Assembly (NCBI RefSeq): GCF_000166195.2
Contig: NZ_CM001403.1
Span: forward strand, 5,660,432 to 5,724,431
Reading direction: 5' to 3'
Source of the DNA: Mucilaginibacter paludis DSM 18603
GTDB taxonomy: Bacteria > Bacteroidota > Bacteroidia > Sphingobacteriales > Sphingobacteriaceae
DNA length: 64,000 nucleotides
The notes below the pieces were generated by a model. It saw only the letters and a program-made list of their open reading frames with translations. It was not told the DNA's origin and ran no database searches. Each line of letters starts with the position of its first letter. The first letter of the stretch is position 1. Below are positions 15,567 through 25,500 of this stretch, one piece after another. Made by a program: the position numbers and the translations under genes.

Positions 15567-15653
15567 ATGGCAATTCTTAAACCCATATTAAATTTAGAGC
15601 TTCAGGGCCTGCCTCCAGTTTTCAATCCGGGTTGTTGTATGTATTGTTGTTAG
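15567..15653 (+). CDS. Cys leader peptide 2 (28 aa, ends G-C-C-M-Y-C-C-stop)
   Basis: ATG at 15567 opens a 28-codon ORF that starts MAILKPILNL and ends NPGCCMYCC. The four Cys codons are TGT at 15633, 15636, 15645 and 15648, with TAG at 15651. It sits just behind the CTATA promoter and 271 bases before the annotated SusC start. Position, size and terminal Cys run match leader peptide 1, while the two amino-acid sequences are otherwise unrelated. This is what is expected if only the Cys codons matter. The proposed role is to sense charged tRNA-Cys and adjust SusCD-sulfatase expression. Confidence 0.72.
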   Translation: MAILKPILNLELQGLPPVFNPGCCMYCC

Positions 15654-15924
15654 CCCGTCGCTTTATAGGCAATTGTCGCCTATTGTATTCAAATACTAAA
15701 TAGCATAAAATGCTGAAAGCCAGAATAGCCATTGCTGAGCATATAAACGGTAACCGGTTTCAGATATCAAAAAGGAGGTAAAAGGAAGCAAATCTTACTC
15801 ATAATTGTGTTTAATAAAAAAGGGAGATACTATAGCATCTCCCCCCGGATTTAATCAAGAATCAGGCAATTCAATTTTGCGGTTGCTGCCTGACTCAAAA
15901 AGTTAACTAAACCTAAGTAAAAGT
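15654..15924 (+). promoter_or_regulatory. structured 5' leader of the SusC operon
   Basis: Three stems follow the leader peptide: ATAGGC/GCCTAT (15665-15683), GGGAGAT/ATCTCCC (15822-15843) and TCAGGCA/TGCCTGA (15862-15893). The middle one is followed by a T-run only on the minus strand, so on the plus strand it is not a classical intrinsic terminator. A purine-rich AAAAAGGAGG lies at about 15769-15778. I infer an attenuator region, but the alternative base-pairing cannot be settled by eye. Confidence 0.45.
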
Positions 15925-18900
15925 ATGCAATTAAATGAAAAAGTCATAATGGCATTTTGTGCCCTGACTTTGCAAAAAGCATTTTCCGTTTTCAAATTTA
16001 TATTATCTGGTAATCAAAACGTTTTAAAAACGTCGTTAGATAAACCTTTCACCAAACTGTTACAAACTACCCGCTACGCTTTAGCGCTCGTAATTCCGTT
16101 ACTGTTTTTATCTTTCATTTCCGCTGCACAGATCCAAACGAAGCCTGTAATTAATTCAACATTAAAAGGCAAAGTAATTGACGCAAAAACCAGGGAAAAT
16201 TTATTGGGCGTGTCCGTACAGATCAAAGGGACCACCAATGGAGCCGTAACCGACGGTAAGGGAGAATTTAACCTGATTACAGGCCAGATATTTCCTTATA
16301 CCTTAGTGGTCAGCTACATTGGTTATGAAAAACAAGAACTCGTTGTTTCGTCAGGCCCGATACAAATAGAGCTAAAGGCAAATCCGAACCAATTAAATGA
16401 TGTGGTTGTAGTGGGGTATGGCGTGCAGCGGCGGAAAGATATAACAGGTTCTGTGGCGTCAGTACCCAAAGAGGCACTTAGCCAGGTTTCCCCCTCGGTA
16501 GATAATTTATTACGCGGAGCAGTTTCAGGCGTCAATGTTACTCAGAGTTCCGGCCAGCCGGGTGCTTCGGCAACTATCCGCATCCGCGGAGGAAACTCCA
16601 TTACCGCGGGTAATGAACCTTTGTATGTTATAGACGGTTTCCCTATCTACAACGATAACAGCAGTGTAAGTACAGGTATAGGCGGAAGCGCCACTGGTAC
16701 CAACTCCGGCCTGAACGCGTTGGCCACAATAAACCCGGGAGACATAGAGTCGATAGACATTTTAAAAGATGCATCCGCAACCGCGATTTATGGCTCCAGG
16801 GGAGCAAACGGCGTAGTGATTATTACAACCAAGCTTGGAAAGCGTGGTACCCAAAATGTAACGTATAATACCTATTTCGGGCAGCAAAAAATAACTAAAC
16901 AGCTATCCTTGCTTAATGGCACACAGTGGGCGCAGCTGTATAATGATGTAATTGCCGCTCAGGGGGCTGGTACCCCGTTAACGGCCACCCAGATCAGCAC
17001 TATTGGAAACGGATCCGACTGGCAAAACGCAACCTACCGTACCGCGCCCGTTCAAAACCATGATCTGTCTTTTTCCGGCGGCGATGAAAAATCAAGATTT
17101 GCTGTTTCCGGCAATTATTTTAAGCAACAGGGAATAACCATTAATACCGATTTCAGCAGGTATTCTGCCCGGTTCAATTATGAGCGTAGTTTATCGTCTA
17201 AATTTAAAATCGGGTTAAATGCAACGGGCAGCCGCAGCACTTCCAATGGTGTTGCAGCTAATACCGGCGCACTGGCCAGTGGCTTTGCCAACCTTGGAGC
17301 GGTTGCTTTAAGCACATCGCCGGCAGTTGCTATCAAAAGTGCCGATGGTACTTATAACGTTAACAATCCCTATAGTGCCGGTTACAGCGGCAACCCTATT
17401 CAGGATTTGAACACAGTGGTTAATGAAACCAATGTTACGCGTACGCTCGGAAACTTTTTTGGCGAGTATAATTTATTACAAGGTTTGGTTGCCAGGGTAA
17501 GTTTTGGTGCCGACTTGCTTAATACACGGCAAAATTATTTTGCTCCTAAAAGCAGCCTGAACGGAAGCGCGCTTAACGGAACTGCAGCAATTGGCAATAA
17601 TGATGTTAACACCTGGCTTAATGAAAATACCCTGACTTACTCTAAGGCAATCAATACGCAACACACGTTCAGCGTTTTATTGGGTTATACCACCCAATAC
17701 TATAAAAGTGAAAGCGTTACCTCATCCTCATCTAATTTTTTGAACGAAAGTAGCACTTATAATAAACTGGATGCGGGCTCGGTAGCAAATCCGCCTTCAT
17801 CGTCTGCATACAGTTGGGCGTTAAACTCTTACCTGGCCCGTATCAATTATTCATATCTCAAGAGATACAATTTTACCTTGTCTGCCCGGGCAGATGGTTC
17901 TTCTAAGTTTGGTAGCGGTAAAAGGTGGGGGTATTTCCCTTCGGCAGGCTTTTCCTGGAATATCGCCGACGAGGATTTTCTTAAAGATAACAAGCTTATC
18001 AGTAATTTAAAACTGCGTTTAAGTGCAGGCGCGACAGGAAACCAGGAGATAGGTGTTTACAATTACCTCACCGCGTTTACGCCTTTAACTACGTCATTAA
18101 ACGGAACATTCTTAACTGCCTACATTGCCAGTCAATTAGGTAATGAAAAACTAAAATGGGAAAAAACTACTCAGTATAATATCGGAACCGATATCGGTTT
18201 GTTTGATAACCGCATTGTGCTTACTGCCGATGCCTATTATAAAAAAACCACTGATTTATTGCTCCTGGTATCATTGCCGTTGTCTTCCGGCTTTTCAACA
18301 GCGCTGCAAAATGTAGGTGCGGTATCTAACAAAGGTATCGAACTTGGTATTAATACGGATAACATCCGCGGTAATGATTTTACCTGGAAAACCTCACTGG
18401 TTTATTCCCTGAATCGCAATGAAGTATTGAGCCTTGGCAGTGCATCTTATATCAATCCGTCGGTACCTACCATACTGAGCTTGCTGGCACCGGTAAGAGT
18501 TATTGTAGGGCAGCCTTTAGGAACCTTTTGGGGATTTAAAACAGATGGAATTTTTCAAAATCAAAATGAGATCAACAATTCGGCTACATCGGATACTAAA
18601 GCCAATACAAAACCAGGTGATCAAAAGTATAAAAATCTGGGTGGCGATCCCAATATCATTACTGCCAACGACGACAAAACCGTATTGGGCAGTTCACAGC
18701 CTAAATTTACAGGCAGCTTAACCAATACCTTCACTTATCAGGGCTTTGACCTTCTGGTATTTCTTCAGGGGAGTTATGGCAATAAAATATATAATGCCTT
18801 AAAGCAGCAATTGAACGTGACGAGTTTGGTGTTGAATAGCACCACCGACGTGCTTGACCGGTGGACACCTGCCAATCCAAGCAACAGCGTTCCGCGCGCT

Positions 18901-19194
18901 TCTAACCAGCCTACGCAGGTGATGTCTGATCGTTATATTGAAGATGGATCTTACTTGCGCTTAAAAACACTCACTCTTGGTTATACCGTTAAGCAAGGTA
19001 CTTTATTTAATAAAGCCGGTATCAAAAGCCTGCGGTTTTACCTGTCGGCCCAAAACCTGGCTACGTGGACCAAATATACCGGTTACGACCCTGAAGCCAG
19101 CAGCTTTGAACAGAACCCGCTTTTGCAGGGGATAGATTATGGCGCTTATCCAAATTATCGCACATTTCTGGCAGGGTTAAACATCACTCTTTAA
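15925..19194 (+). CDS. SusC/RagA-family TonB-linked outer membrane protein
   Basis: A 1089-residue SusC family protein: hydrophobic signal region (about residues 50-70), carboxypeptidase-regulatory-like domain (LKGKVIDAKTRENLLGVSVQ), TonB box/plug entry DVVVVGYGVQRRKDITGSVASV, plug motif IESIDILKDASATAIYGSRGANGVVIITT, and a long barrel. The start may lie downstream of 15925 (ATG at 15949), since about 50 residues precede the signal. With SusD it forms a lidded importer for a bulky ligand, and the sulfatases downstream suggest a sulfated one. Only 3 Met and 1 Cys are present; beyond the signal region a single Met remains in about 1000 residues. It is preceded by Cys leader peptide 2. Confidence 0.95.
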   Translation: MQLNEKVIMAFCALTLQKAFSVFKFILSGNQNVLKTSLDKPFTKLLQTTRYALALVIPLLFLSFISAAQIQTKPVINSTLKGKVIDAKTRENLLGVSVQIKGTTNGAVTDGKGEFNLITGQIFPYTLVVSYIGYEKQELVVSSGPIQIELKANPNQLNDVVVVGYGVQRRKDITGSVASVPKEALSQVSPSVDNLLRGAVSGVNVTQSSGQPGASATIRIRGGNSITAGNEPLYVIDGFPIYNDNSSVSTGIGGSATGTNSGLNALATINPGDIESIDILKDASATAIYGSRGANGVVIITTKLGKRGTQNVTYNTYFGQQKITKQLSLLNGTQWAQLYNDVIAAQGAGTPLTATQISTIGNGSDWQNATYRTAPVQNHDLSFSGGDEKSRFAVSGNYFKQQGITINTDFSRYSARFNYERSLSSKFKIGLNATGSRSTSNGVAANTGALASGFANLGAVALSTSPAVAIKSADGTYNVNNPYSAGYSGNPIQDLNTVVNETNVTRTLGNFFGEYNLLQGLVARVSFGADLLNTRQNYFAPKSSLNGSALNGTAAIGNNDVNTWLNENTLTYSKAINTQHTFSVLLGYTTQYYKSESVTSSSSNFLNESSTYNKLDAGSVANPPSSSAYSWALNSYLARINYSYLKRYNFTLSARADGSSKFGSGKRWGYFPSAGFSWNIADEDFLKDNKLISNLKLRLSAGATGNQEIGVYNYLTAFTPLTTSLNGTFLTAYIASQLGNEKLKWEKTTQYNIGTDIGLFDNRIVLTADAYYKKTTDLLLLVSLPLSSGFSTALQNVGAVSNKGIELGINTDNIRGNDFTWKTSLVYSLNRNEVLSLGSASYINPSVPTILSLLAPVRVIVGQPLGTFWGFKTDGIFQNQNEINNSATSDTKANTKPGDQKYKNLGGDPNIITANDDKTVLGSSQPKFTGSLTNTFTYQGFDLLVFLQGSYGNKIYNALKQQLNVTSLVLNSTTDVLDRWTPANPSNSVPRASNQPTQVMSDRYIEDGSYLRLKTLTLGYTVKQGTLFNKAGIKSLRFYLSAQNLATWTKYTGYDPEASSFEQNPLLQGIDYGAYPNYRTFLAGLNITL

Positions 19195-19205
19195 TAAATA
19201 CAGCA

Positions 19206-20711
19206 ATGAAGAAGATATTGATACTATTAATAATATCAGGCAGTTTTTTTACTTCCTGCAATAAACTGGACGAGAAACCTTATTCTCTTGTTACGCCCGA
19301 TGGCTTAACAACGGCATCTGATGCCACCGCATTAGTCTCTGGCGTGTATGCTTCGTTAATTTATGACCCGGGTGAGCAACCTATATACGGGCGTAATATT
19401 AATTTTCTGGCGGATATGACCACCGACGACTGGGCGGCCGGCCCCGCAGCGATCAACGCGAATGTGCAGGCATTGAGCAGAGATATTCATGATGCCAGCA
19501 ACGACCGGGTTTTGGCTATCTGGAGGCAACATTACCAGGGAATAGGCCGTGCCAATACAGCAATCGACATTATAGGCGGTTTAAGTATCGACCCCGTTTT
19601 GCGGCTGCGCCTGGCCCGCGAAGCTAAATTTTTACGTGCGCTATTGTATTTTAACCTGGTGCGTTTTTTTGGGGCTATCCCTCTTGTACTGCATACTAGC
19701 ACCGATTTGACTAACCTTAAAACACCACGTTCTGCGGTTGATGTTGTTTATACACAAATTATTGCAGATCTGACAGATGCAGAAAACCTGCCGGCCATTT
19801 ATACCGGAACGGATAAAGGCAGGGCTACCAGTGGCGCCGCCAAGGCCTTACTGGCCAAGGTTTACTTAACCCGCCGCAACTGGGACGGAGCTATTGCCAA
19901 AGCAGCTGAAGTGATTAACAATAAAGCGGCCTACGGATATGATTTGCCGGTAAGTTTTGCAGATAATTTCGACTATACTAAAAGAAACTCGGGCGAGATT
20001 ATCTATGCTACCGACTTTACGCTGAACGCCTCGCTGGTATCCTATAATTATCTGTTTGCCTCATCGTGGCCAAGCGCTACCGGTAACCGGGCAGATGTGC
20101 CGGCCGATATCTCCTTGTATAGCCTGTATGCAAGCAATGATATCCGCAGGGCCAAAACATTTTATACGTCAAAAGTTGCGCTCGTGGGTACTAACCCAAC
20201 GGTTTTTACATACGCCGCGCCCGGTTATTTTAATAAGTACGTAACCGATGCCTATGCTTATGCAGGTATCAATGGCTATGCCGCCCCCATCAGTTTTCCG
20301 GTATTGCGCTATGCGGATCTGTTATTGATTTACGCGGAGGCCCTGAACGAGAAAAACAACGGCCCTACGGCAGCCGCGTTTGAAGCCCTTAACGAAGTGA
20401 GGAGAAGGGCATTCAGCCAGCCGATCTATTCGCCTGGCGCGTATGATGTTACTGCGCTTACCAATGGTACCTATACTGGCTTTCAGGACGCCGTTTGGCT
20501 GGAAAGGCGTTTAGAGTTAGCTTGCGAAGCTAACCGCTGGTTTGACCTGGTGCGTGAAACACGCGACGGTAAAAGCCGCCTGGTTTCCGAGGTTAGTAAA
20601 ATCGCTTCAAAAACTGCCGTTTCAGAGCGCAATAATCTATTCCCTATACCTCAAAGCCAACGGGACCTTGATCCCGAAGGGTTGCCTCAAAACCCGGGTT
20701 ATGGTAATTAA
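19206..20711 (+). CDS. SusD/RagB-family ligand-binding lipoprotein
   Basis: A 501-residue lipoprotein with lipobox FTSC (Cys18) and the SusD pattern: NKLDEKPYSLVTPDGLTTASDA at the N-terminus, a TPR-rich middle with AREAKFLRALLYFNLVRFFGAIPLV, and the C-terminal RWFDLVRETRDG...FPIPQSQRDLDP...NPGY. It begins 11 bases after SusC and caps that barrel. Two Met and two Cys in 501 residues is low for the family. A 34-bp palindrome follows the stop and probably lowers read-through to the sulfatases. Confidence 0.95.
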   Translation: MKKILILLIISGSFFTSCNKLDEKPYSLVTPDGLTTASDATALVSGVYASLIYDPGEQPIYGRNINFLADMTTDDWAAGPAAINANVQALSRDIHDASNDRVLAIWRQHYQGIGRANTAIDIIGGLSIDPVLRLRLAREAKFLRALLYFNLVRFFGAIPLVLHTSTDLTNLKTPRSAVDVVYTQIIADLTDAENLPAIYTGTDKGRATSGAAKALLAKVYLTRRNWDGAIAKAAEVINNKAAYGYDLPVSFADNFDYTKRNSGEIIYATDFTLNASLVSYNYLFASSWPSATGNRADVPADISLYSLYASNDIRRAKTFYTSKVALVGTNPTVFTYAAPGYFNKYVTDAYAYAGINGYAAPISFPVLRYADLLLIYAEALNEKNNGPTAAAFEALNEVRRRAFSQPIYSPGAYDVTALTNGTYTGFQDAVWLERRLELACEANRWFDLVRETRDGKSRLVSEVSKIASKTAVSERNNLFPIPQSQRDLDPEGLPQNPGYGN

Positions 20712-20725
20712 TGCATCAATGAGAT

Positions 20726-20759
20726 AAACCGGCTGGGTTGATATCAACCCAGCCGGTTT
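20726..20759 (+). terminator. 34-bp perfect palindrome between susD and the first sulfatase
   Basis: Arms of 17 bp starting AAACCGGCTGGGTTGAT, no mismatches, ending in TTTT, only 7 bases before the sulfatase ATG. It is probably a partial terminator or an mRNA-stabilising 3' end for susCD. Confidence 0.8.
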
Positions 20760-20766
20760 TAAACCA

Positions 20767-22305
20767 ATGAAGATGAAATTAAACTTAACACTTACCGCTG
20801 CCTTTTTAACCGGAACCTTGTTGAATTTAAATGCGCAGCAGCCTGCAAAAGCAAAGCAGCCGAACGTGGTGCTTATCCTGGCTGACGATTTAGGGTATAA
20901 CGACCTATCATCTTACGGGAACACGTTGATCAATACGCCCAATATTGACGCGCTGGCTAAAGAAGGAGTGAATTTTACGCAAGGATATGTTTCGGCACCT
21001 ATCTGTTCGCCTTCCCGTGCCGGGTTGATTACCGGGAGATATCAGCAACGGTTTGGATATGAGTTTTTTGCCGCGACACCTGCAACCTGGGGAGTGCAGG
21101 ATGCTGCCCATGCTGAAGCAAGTAAAAATGCCTTACGAAAATACGGTGCTTATTATACGATAGATGGATTGGCCCTCGAAACGTATAATAAAACACCCCA
21201 AGGCTTACCTGCTAACGAAATTACAATAGCTGGCCTGTTGAAGAAACAGGGGTATAAAACCGCTGTGATTGGAAAATGGAACCTTGGGGAAACAGATGAT
21301 TTTATACCCGAAAAATATGGCTTTGACTATCATTACGGCTTTTTGAGCGGTGGTTCGCGCTATGGCTCAACTGATGATGTGGACTTTGTTGTTAAAGATC
21401 TACCGCATTTGTATTGGAACGCACAAATTATAAAATATGGAAAAGGCCCTGTAAAGTTGCGTAAGAATGCCGGGACAGTTTTAACTACAGAATATTTAAC
21501 CACCCGCTTTGGTAATGAAGCGGCTGATTTTATAGAAGCCAACAAAAACAGGCCATTTTTTTTATATGTGCCATTCAATGCGCCGCATGATCCGTTTATG
21601 GCCAAAAAGGAAGATTTTGCTGCGGTAACCACGGTAAAAGATAGTACCCGAAGAGTTTACCAGGCTATGGTGAAATCGTTGGACGATGCAGTTGGTGTTA
21701 TCACTAAAAAGCTCAAAGAGCTAAATCTGGATAAAAATACCTTAATTATTTTTACAAGTGATAATGGTGGCGCCATGTACACCCACGCTTTAGATAATAA
21801 GCCGTTACGGGGTGGCAAAGCAACCCACTTTGAAGGCGGGATACGTGTTCCATTTATCATCAAGTACCCAGGCGGCATCCCTGCCGGTGAAGTGTTTAAC
21901 AAACCTGTATCTACGCTTGATTTATTTCCGACGATTGCCGCCGTTACCGGGGCGAATCTTCCAGGAAATGTTACTTATGACGGTGTTAATCTGCTTCCGT
22001 ATGTCAATAACCTCAATAAAAGCAAGCCTCATCAGTTTTTGTATTGGCGGTCTGGCTGGGCTAAAGCGATACGGAAGGATGATTTTAAGCTTTATATCAA
22101 TGAGCGGGAAGGTAAAACATACTTGTTCAATATCAGTACTGATATTGGCGAGGGGCATGATCTTTTAAAAGAGAACCCGCAAAAAGCTGAAGAGTTGCGA
22201 CGCGACCTTTTGAAATGGGAAAAAACTTTAGCGCCACCCCTGTGGCCAAGTGTGTGGTATATGGAATACAAGAACGGGAACGATATCAACTACTTTCCCA
22301 TTTAG
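20767..22305 (+). CDS. secreted sulfatase (formylglycine, S1 family) 1
   Basis: A 512-residue sulfatase with a signal peptide (residues 1-23), metal-binding LADDLGYND (Asp40, Asp41) and the formylglycine motif C80-S-P-S-R in APICSPSRAGLITGR. GKWNLG and FTSDNGG supply further active-site and calcium ligands. It hydrolyses a sulfate ester in the periplasm after Cys80 is oxidised to formylglycine; no FGE or anSME maturase is in the window, so one must be encoded elsewhere. Cys80 is the only cysteine. It shares layout with sulfatase 2 (23843), and both flank the DUF1254 gene. Confidence 0.94.
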   Translation: MKMKLNLTLTAAFLTGTLLNLNAQQPAKAKQPNVVLILADDLGYNDLSSYGNTLINTPNIDALAKEGVNFTQGYVSAPICSPSRAGLITGRYQQRFGYEFFAATPATWGVQDAAHAEASKNALRKYGAYYTIDGLALETYNKTPQGLPANEITIAGLLKKQGYKTAVIGKWNLGETDDFIPEKYGFDYHYGFLSGGSRYGSTDDVDFVVKDLPHLYWNAQIIKYGKGPVKLRKNAGTVLTTEYLTTRFGNEAADFIEANKNRPFFLYVPFNAPHDPFMAKKEDFAAVTTVKDSTRRVYQAMVKSLDDAVGVITKKLKELNLDKNTLIIFTSDNGGAMYTHALDNKPLRGGKATHFEGGIRVPFIIKYPGGIPAGEVFNKPVSTLDLFPTIAAVTGANLPGNVTYDGVNLLPYVNNLNKSKPHQFLYWRSGWAKAIRKDDFKLYINEREGKTYLFNISTDIGEGHDLLKENPQKAEELRRDLLKWEKTLAPPLWPSVWYMEYKNGNDINYFPI

Positions 22306-22342
22306 CCTTTAAAAATATCCCCAAACAAAGAATTGAATTAAC

Positions 22343-23806
22343 ATGAAAAGATATCTTAAAATCACCCTTGCCGCCTTCATCATCAGCAGTGTTGTTCTTA
22401 GCGGTGGCTGGTCGTTTGCCGCTAATTATCCAGTACCGGCCCGGCATTTTGTAAAGCCCCGTCATCATAGCAGGCTTTCTAAGAATGAGGTTGTTAAGTT
22501 GTTAGGCCAGGCTTACATTTATGGCTTGCCTGTTGTTTTTACTGATTTTACCAGACAGGTAGCCCACGCCGCCAACAATACATTCAGCCATGGGCACCAG
22601 TTTCCCGATCATACCTCTCGTTGGGTGGTTGCCCCCAATAACGACACCAACTACTCTTCAGCTTTTTTAGATCTGGGAGACGATGCCGTGGTATTGAGTA
22701 TACCGGATACCAAAGACAGGTATTTTGTAGTACCGTTAATGGACGCCTGGACCAACGTATTTGCTTCTTTTGGTAAGCGGACAACGGGAACCAAGGCACA
22801 AAAATACCTCATTTCGGGGCCACGGTGGGAGGGGAGCGTACCGCAAGGGTTAACACAGGTAAAAGCGCCAACTGACCTGGTATGGGTCATCGGCCGGATC
22901 CAGGTAAACAGTCCAGATGACCAGATTAATTTTGTAAGCAAAATTCAGGATCAGTTTTCGCTCACCACATTAAGCAATTGGGTTAAAGGGAACGAAGTCT
23001 CATCGCCAGTTAAGTTTACTCAATATCCTAATACGCCATCGCAGGTTAAGGATGTACAGAATAAAAAAGCGACTGTTGTACAGGCGATTAAAAATATTCC
23101 GATCGAGAGCTATTTTAATTATCTGAATGATTTATTGGTGAAAAATCCGCCTTTAGCAGGAGATGAGGCTTTTATTAAACAACTGGAAAAAGTTGGCATC
23201 AAAGCCGGAAACAAATTCTCATTAACTGATTTTGACTCCGGCACCCAGGAAATTATCAGGAAAATCCCCGAAGAGGTATTTCATCGCTTTGACGCCGCGG
23301 GGCTATCTCTTGAAAATGTTAAGCCATTATCTGGCAGTAAGATCGGTGATTATAAAACTGATTATTTAACCAGGGCCCTGGTTGCTTATAAAGGCCTTGG
23401 CGCATTAACTCCCGAAGAGGCTACTTACATTGGGTATTATACCGATGCCGACAAAAACGCGCTCGACGGTAATTATAATTATACCATTCATTTTGAAAAG
23501 GGGAAACTCCCTCCCTCAACCGCGTTTTGGTCGTTAACGCTGTATGATAAAGACCGTTACCTTACCGCTAATGCCATACGCCGGTATGCTATCGGAGACC
23601 GGAATAATTTAAAGTTTAACCCGGATGGCTCCCTGGATATTTATGTGCAGCATGAAAACCCAGGAAAGGAAAAGGAAAATAATTGGTTGCCCGCACCAAC
23701 TGAAAGCTTTAACGTGGTTTTGCGTATTTACGTGCCATCGCCGTCCTATCTTAAAGATCATAATGTGTGGGTGAATCCGCCGCTGGTTAAAGCCAACAAT
23801 CCATAA
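22343..23806 (+). CDS. DUF1254/DUF1214 domain protein
   Basis: A 487-residue exported protein (signal about residues 1-26). The N-terminal DUF1254 has QAYIYGLPVVF and WVVAPNNDTNYSSAFLDL. The C-terminal DUF1214 has FWSLTLYDKDRYLTANAIRRYAIGDR and the DIYVQHENPGKEKENNWLPAP block. The biochemical role of the family is not established; members often stand beside catabolic hydrolases. Here it sits between two sulfatases in the same direction. The chain has 2 Met and no Cys, another very sulfur-poor protein. Confidence 0.9.
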   Translation: MKRYLKITLAAFIISSVVLSGGWSFAANYPVPARHFVKPRHHSRLSKNEVVKLLGQAYIYGLPVVFTDFTRQVAHAANNTFSHGHQFPDHTSRWVVAPNNDTNYSSAFLDLGDDAVVLSIPDTKDRYFVVPLMDAWTNVFASFGKRTTGTKAQKYLISGPRWEGSVPQGLTQVKAPTDLVWVIGRIQVNSPDDQINFVSKIQDQFSLTTLSNWVKGNEVSSPVKFTQYPNTPSQVKDVQNKKATVVQAIKNIPIESYFNYLNDLLVKNPPLAGDEAFIKQLEKVGIKAGNKFSLTDFDSGTQEIIRKIPEEVFHRFDAAGLSLENVKPLSGSKIGDYKTDYLTRALVAYKGLGALTPEEATYIGYYTDADKNALDGNYNYTIHFEKGKLPPSTAFWSLTLYDKDRYLTANAIRRYAIGDRNNLKFNPDGSLDIYVQHENPGKEKENNWLPAPTESFNVVLRIYVPSPSYLKDHNVWVNPPLVKANNP

Positions 23807-23842
23807 ACATGTCCAGGAAACCTCATCTTATCATTGTGCATT

Positions 23843-25456
23843 ATGTCAATTAGAAAACGAAAAATAACAATACCCCTTGTTATAATATTCTTACTGTTGG
23901 TGTTGCTTTGGCTGCTCTGGCCCTTCGCTGACAAAAGCTTTGAGATTGTACCCGATAAACAAAAAATAAAAGAAAAAGAGGCCTTTTTGAATGCCCCGGT
24001 TAACCATCAGGAAGCGAAACGACCTAATATTATTATTTTATTGGCTGATGATCTTGGCAAAACTGACATTCCCTTGTATGGAAACAAGGTAGTTCAAACA
24101 CCGAATATAAATCAGCTTGCCAAAGAAGGCACAACCTTTACCGAAGGTTATGTTTCTGCACCGATCTGCTCACCGTCAAGGGCCGGTTTATTAACTGGCA
24201 GATACCAGCAAAGGTTTGGTTACGAGTTTCAACCCGTTAACCGCTATTTCAGTAACCGGCTGGAACGCATCATTTTAAACAAGGCGTTTGATTTACAGGA
24301 ACTGGAGTTTGATAGCCAAAACCATGTGCCCGATAAGCAAGCCATTGCCCGGCAGGGGCTTCCCGACCAGGAAATTACCATCGCGGAGTTATTAAAGAAA
24401 AACGGGTATGCAACGGCAATAACCGGTAAATGGCACCTGGGCTTTAGCCCGCAGTTTTCTCCGCTTAAGCATGGATTTGATTATTTTTTTGGCTTTAACG
24501 AAGCTTATGCATGGTATACTGATACTGCAAATACCGTTAATGTACACCATAAGGGCATTATGGATTCGCACATCTGGGAAACGGGTAACACCGGAACTTC
24601 TCAAAAACAGCGTAATGGCAAGAGTATTTACGAAAAGGACTTTTACACAAACGCTATAGCCCGCGAAGCAACCGCATTTATTGACCGTAACAAGCAACGC
24701 CCGTTTTTGCTATACGTTCCGTTTAATGCTCCGCATACACCTTTTCAGGCCTCTAAAGTGGATGTTAAAAAGTACCAGGACCGCGGTGTGGCCGATTTAA
24801 ACAAGGCAGTTTACTATACCCTGATCTCAGGTTTAGATAACGCGATAGGGCAAATACTGGCTAAAGTAAAGGCCGAAGGGCTGGAAAACAACACGCTTAT
24901 CTTTTTTTTAAGTGATAACGGCGGTGCTACCTACACCCATGCAACCAGTAACGCGCCGCTTCGCGGCGGCAAAATGTCGTTATACGAGGGCGGCCTGAAT
25001 ATTCCGTTTATTATTAAATGGACAGGGCATCTTCCATCGGGAGCAACATTTGACCGGCCCGTTACTTCGTTAGATATTTTTGCCACCGCGGCTGCTGTGT
25101 CCTCTTCTGTTTTGCCGGCAAATAAGTACGATGGCGTAAACCTGGTTCCGTATCTCACCCATCGGGATACTTCTGCCCCTCATAAAATATTGTATTGGCG
25201 CGCTGGGCAAAATAAAGCGATCCGCAAAGGTGACTGGAAACTGGTGTTAAATCTGAAAGATAACATCACCGCTCTTTACAATTTACATTCAGATAAAGTT
25301 GAGCAAAATAACCTGGCTGCTAAGAAACCCGGGATCGTGGCACAGCTTAAGCAAGACCTTGCGAATTGGGAAGCTACTTTGCAGGCTCCGCTTTGGCCAA
25401 GCAGTGGTTTTTATAAAAATATAACCGATGGAAAAACCGACAGGTTCCCGCTATAA
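23843..25456 (+). CDS. membrane-anchored sulfatase (formylglycine, S1 family) 2
   Basis: I choose the ATG at 23843 (MSIRKRK) over the upstream TTG. This gives 537 residues with an N-terminal hydrophobic anchor (about residues 8-27) preceded by basic residues. Active-site features: LLADDLGKTD, formylglycine motif CSPSR (Cys109) in APICSPSRAGLLTGR, GKWHLG, and FLSDNGG. Cys109 is the only cysteine and there are 3 Met. It is clearly related to sulfatase 1 (shared EGYVSAPICSPSR region and TYTHA..APLRGGK-type segment), suggesting duplication followed by different substrate choice. MFS and monooxygenase genes follow. Confidence 0.93.
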   Translation: MSIRKRKITIPLVIIFLLLVLLWLLWPFADKSFEIVPDKQKIKEKEAFLNAPVNHQEAKRPNIIILLADDLGKTDIPLYGNKVVQTPNINQLAKEGTTFTEGYVSAPICSPSRAGLLTGRYQQRFGYEFQPVNRYFSNRLERIILNKAFDLQELEFDSQNHVPDKQAIARQGLPDQEITIAELLKKNGYATAITGKWHLGFSPQFSPLKHGFDYFFGFNEAYAWYTDTANTVNVHHKGIMDSHIWETGNTGTSQKQRNGKSIYEKDFYTNAIAREATAFIDRNKQRPFLLYVPFNAPHTPFQASKVDVKKYQDRGVADLNKAVYYTLISGLDNAIGQILAKVKAEGLENNTLIFFLSDNGGATYTHATSNAPLRGGKMSLYEGGLNIPFIIKWTGHLPSGATFDRPVTSLDIFATAAAVSSSVLPANKYDGVNLVPYLTHRDTSAPHKILYWRAGQNKAIRKGDWKLVLNLKDNITALYNLHSDKVEQNNLAAKKPGIVAQLKQDLANWEATLQAPLWPSSGFYKNITDGKTDRFPL

Positions 25457-25500
25457 TTCTTTCAATAAACACACTGAATATCATCATTAAAACCAGGTAT

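Noticed and set aside
15822..15843. GGGAGAT/ATCTCCC hairpin as the attenuator terminator of the SusC leader
   Set aside because: The T-run lies on the minus-strand side only; on the plus strand no U-tract follows, so it is not a classical intrinsic terminator for susC.
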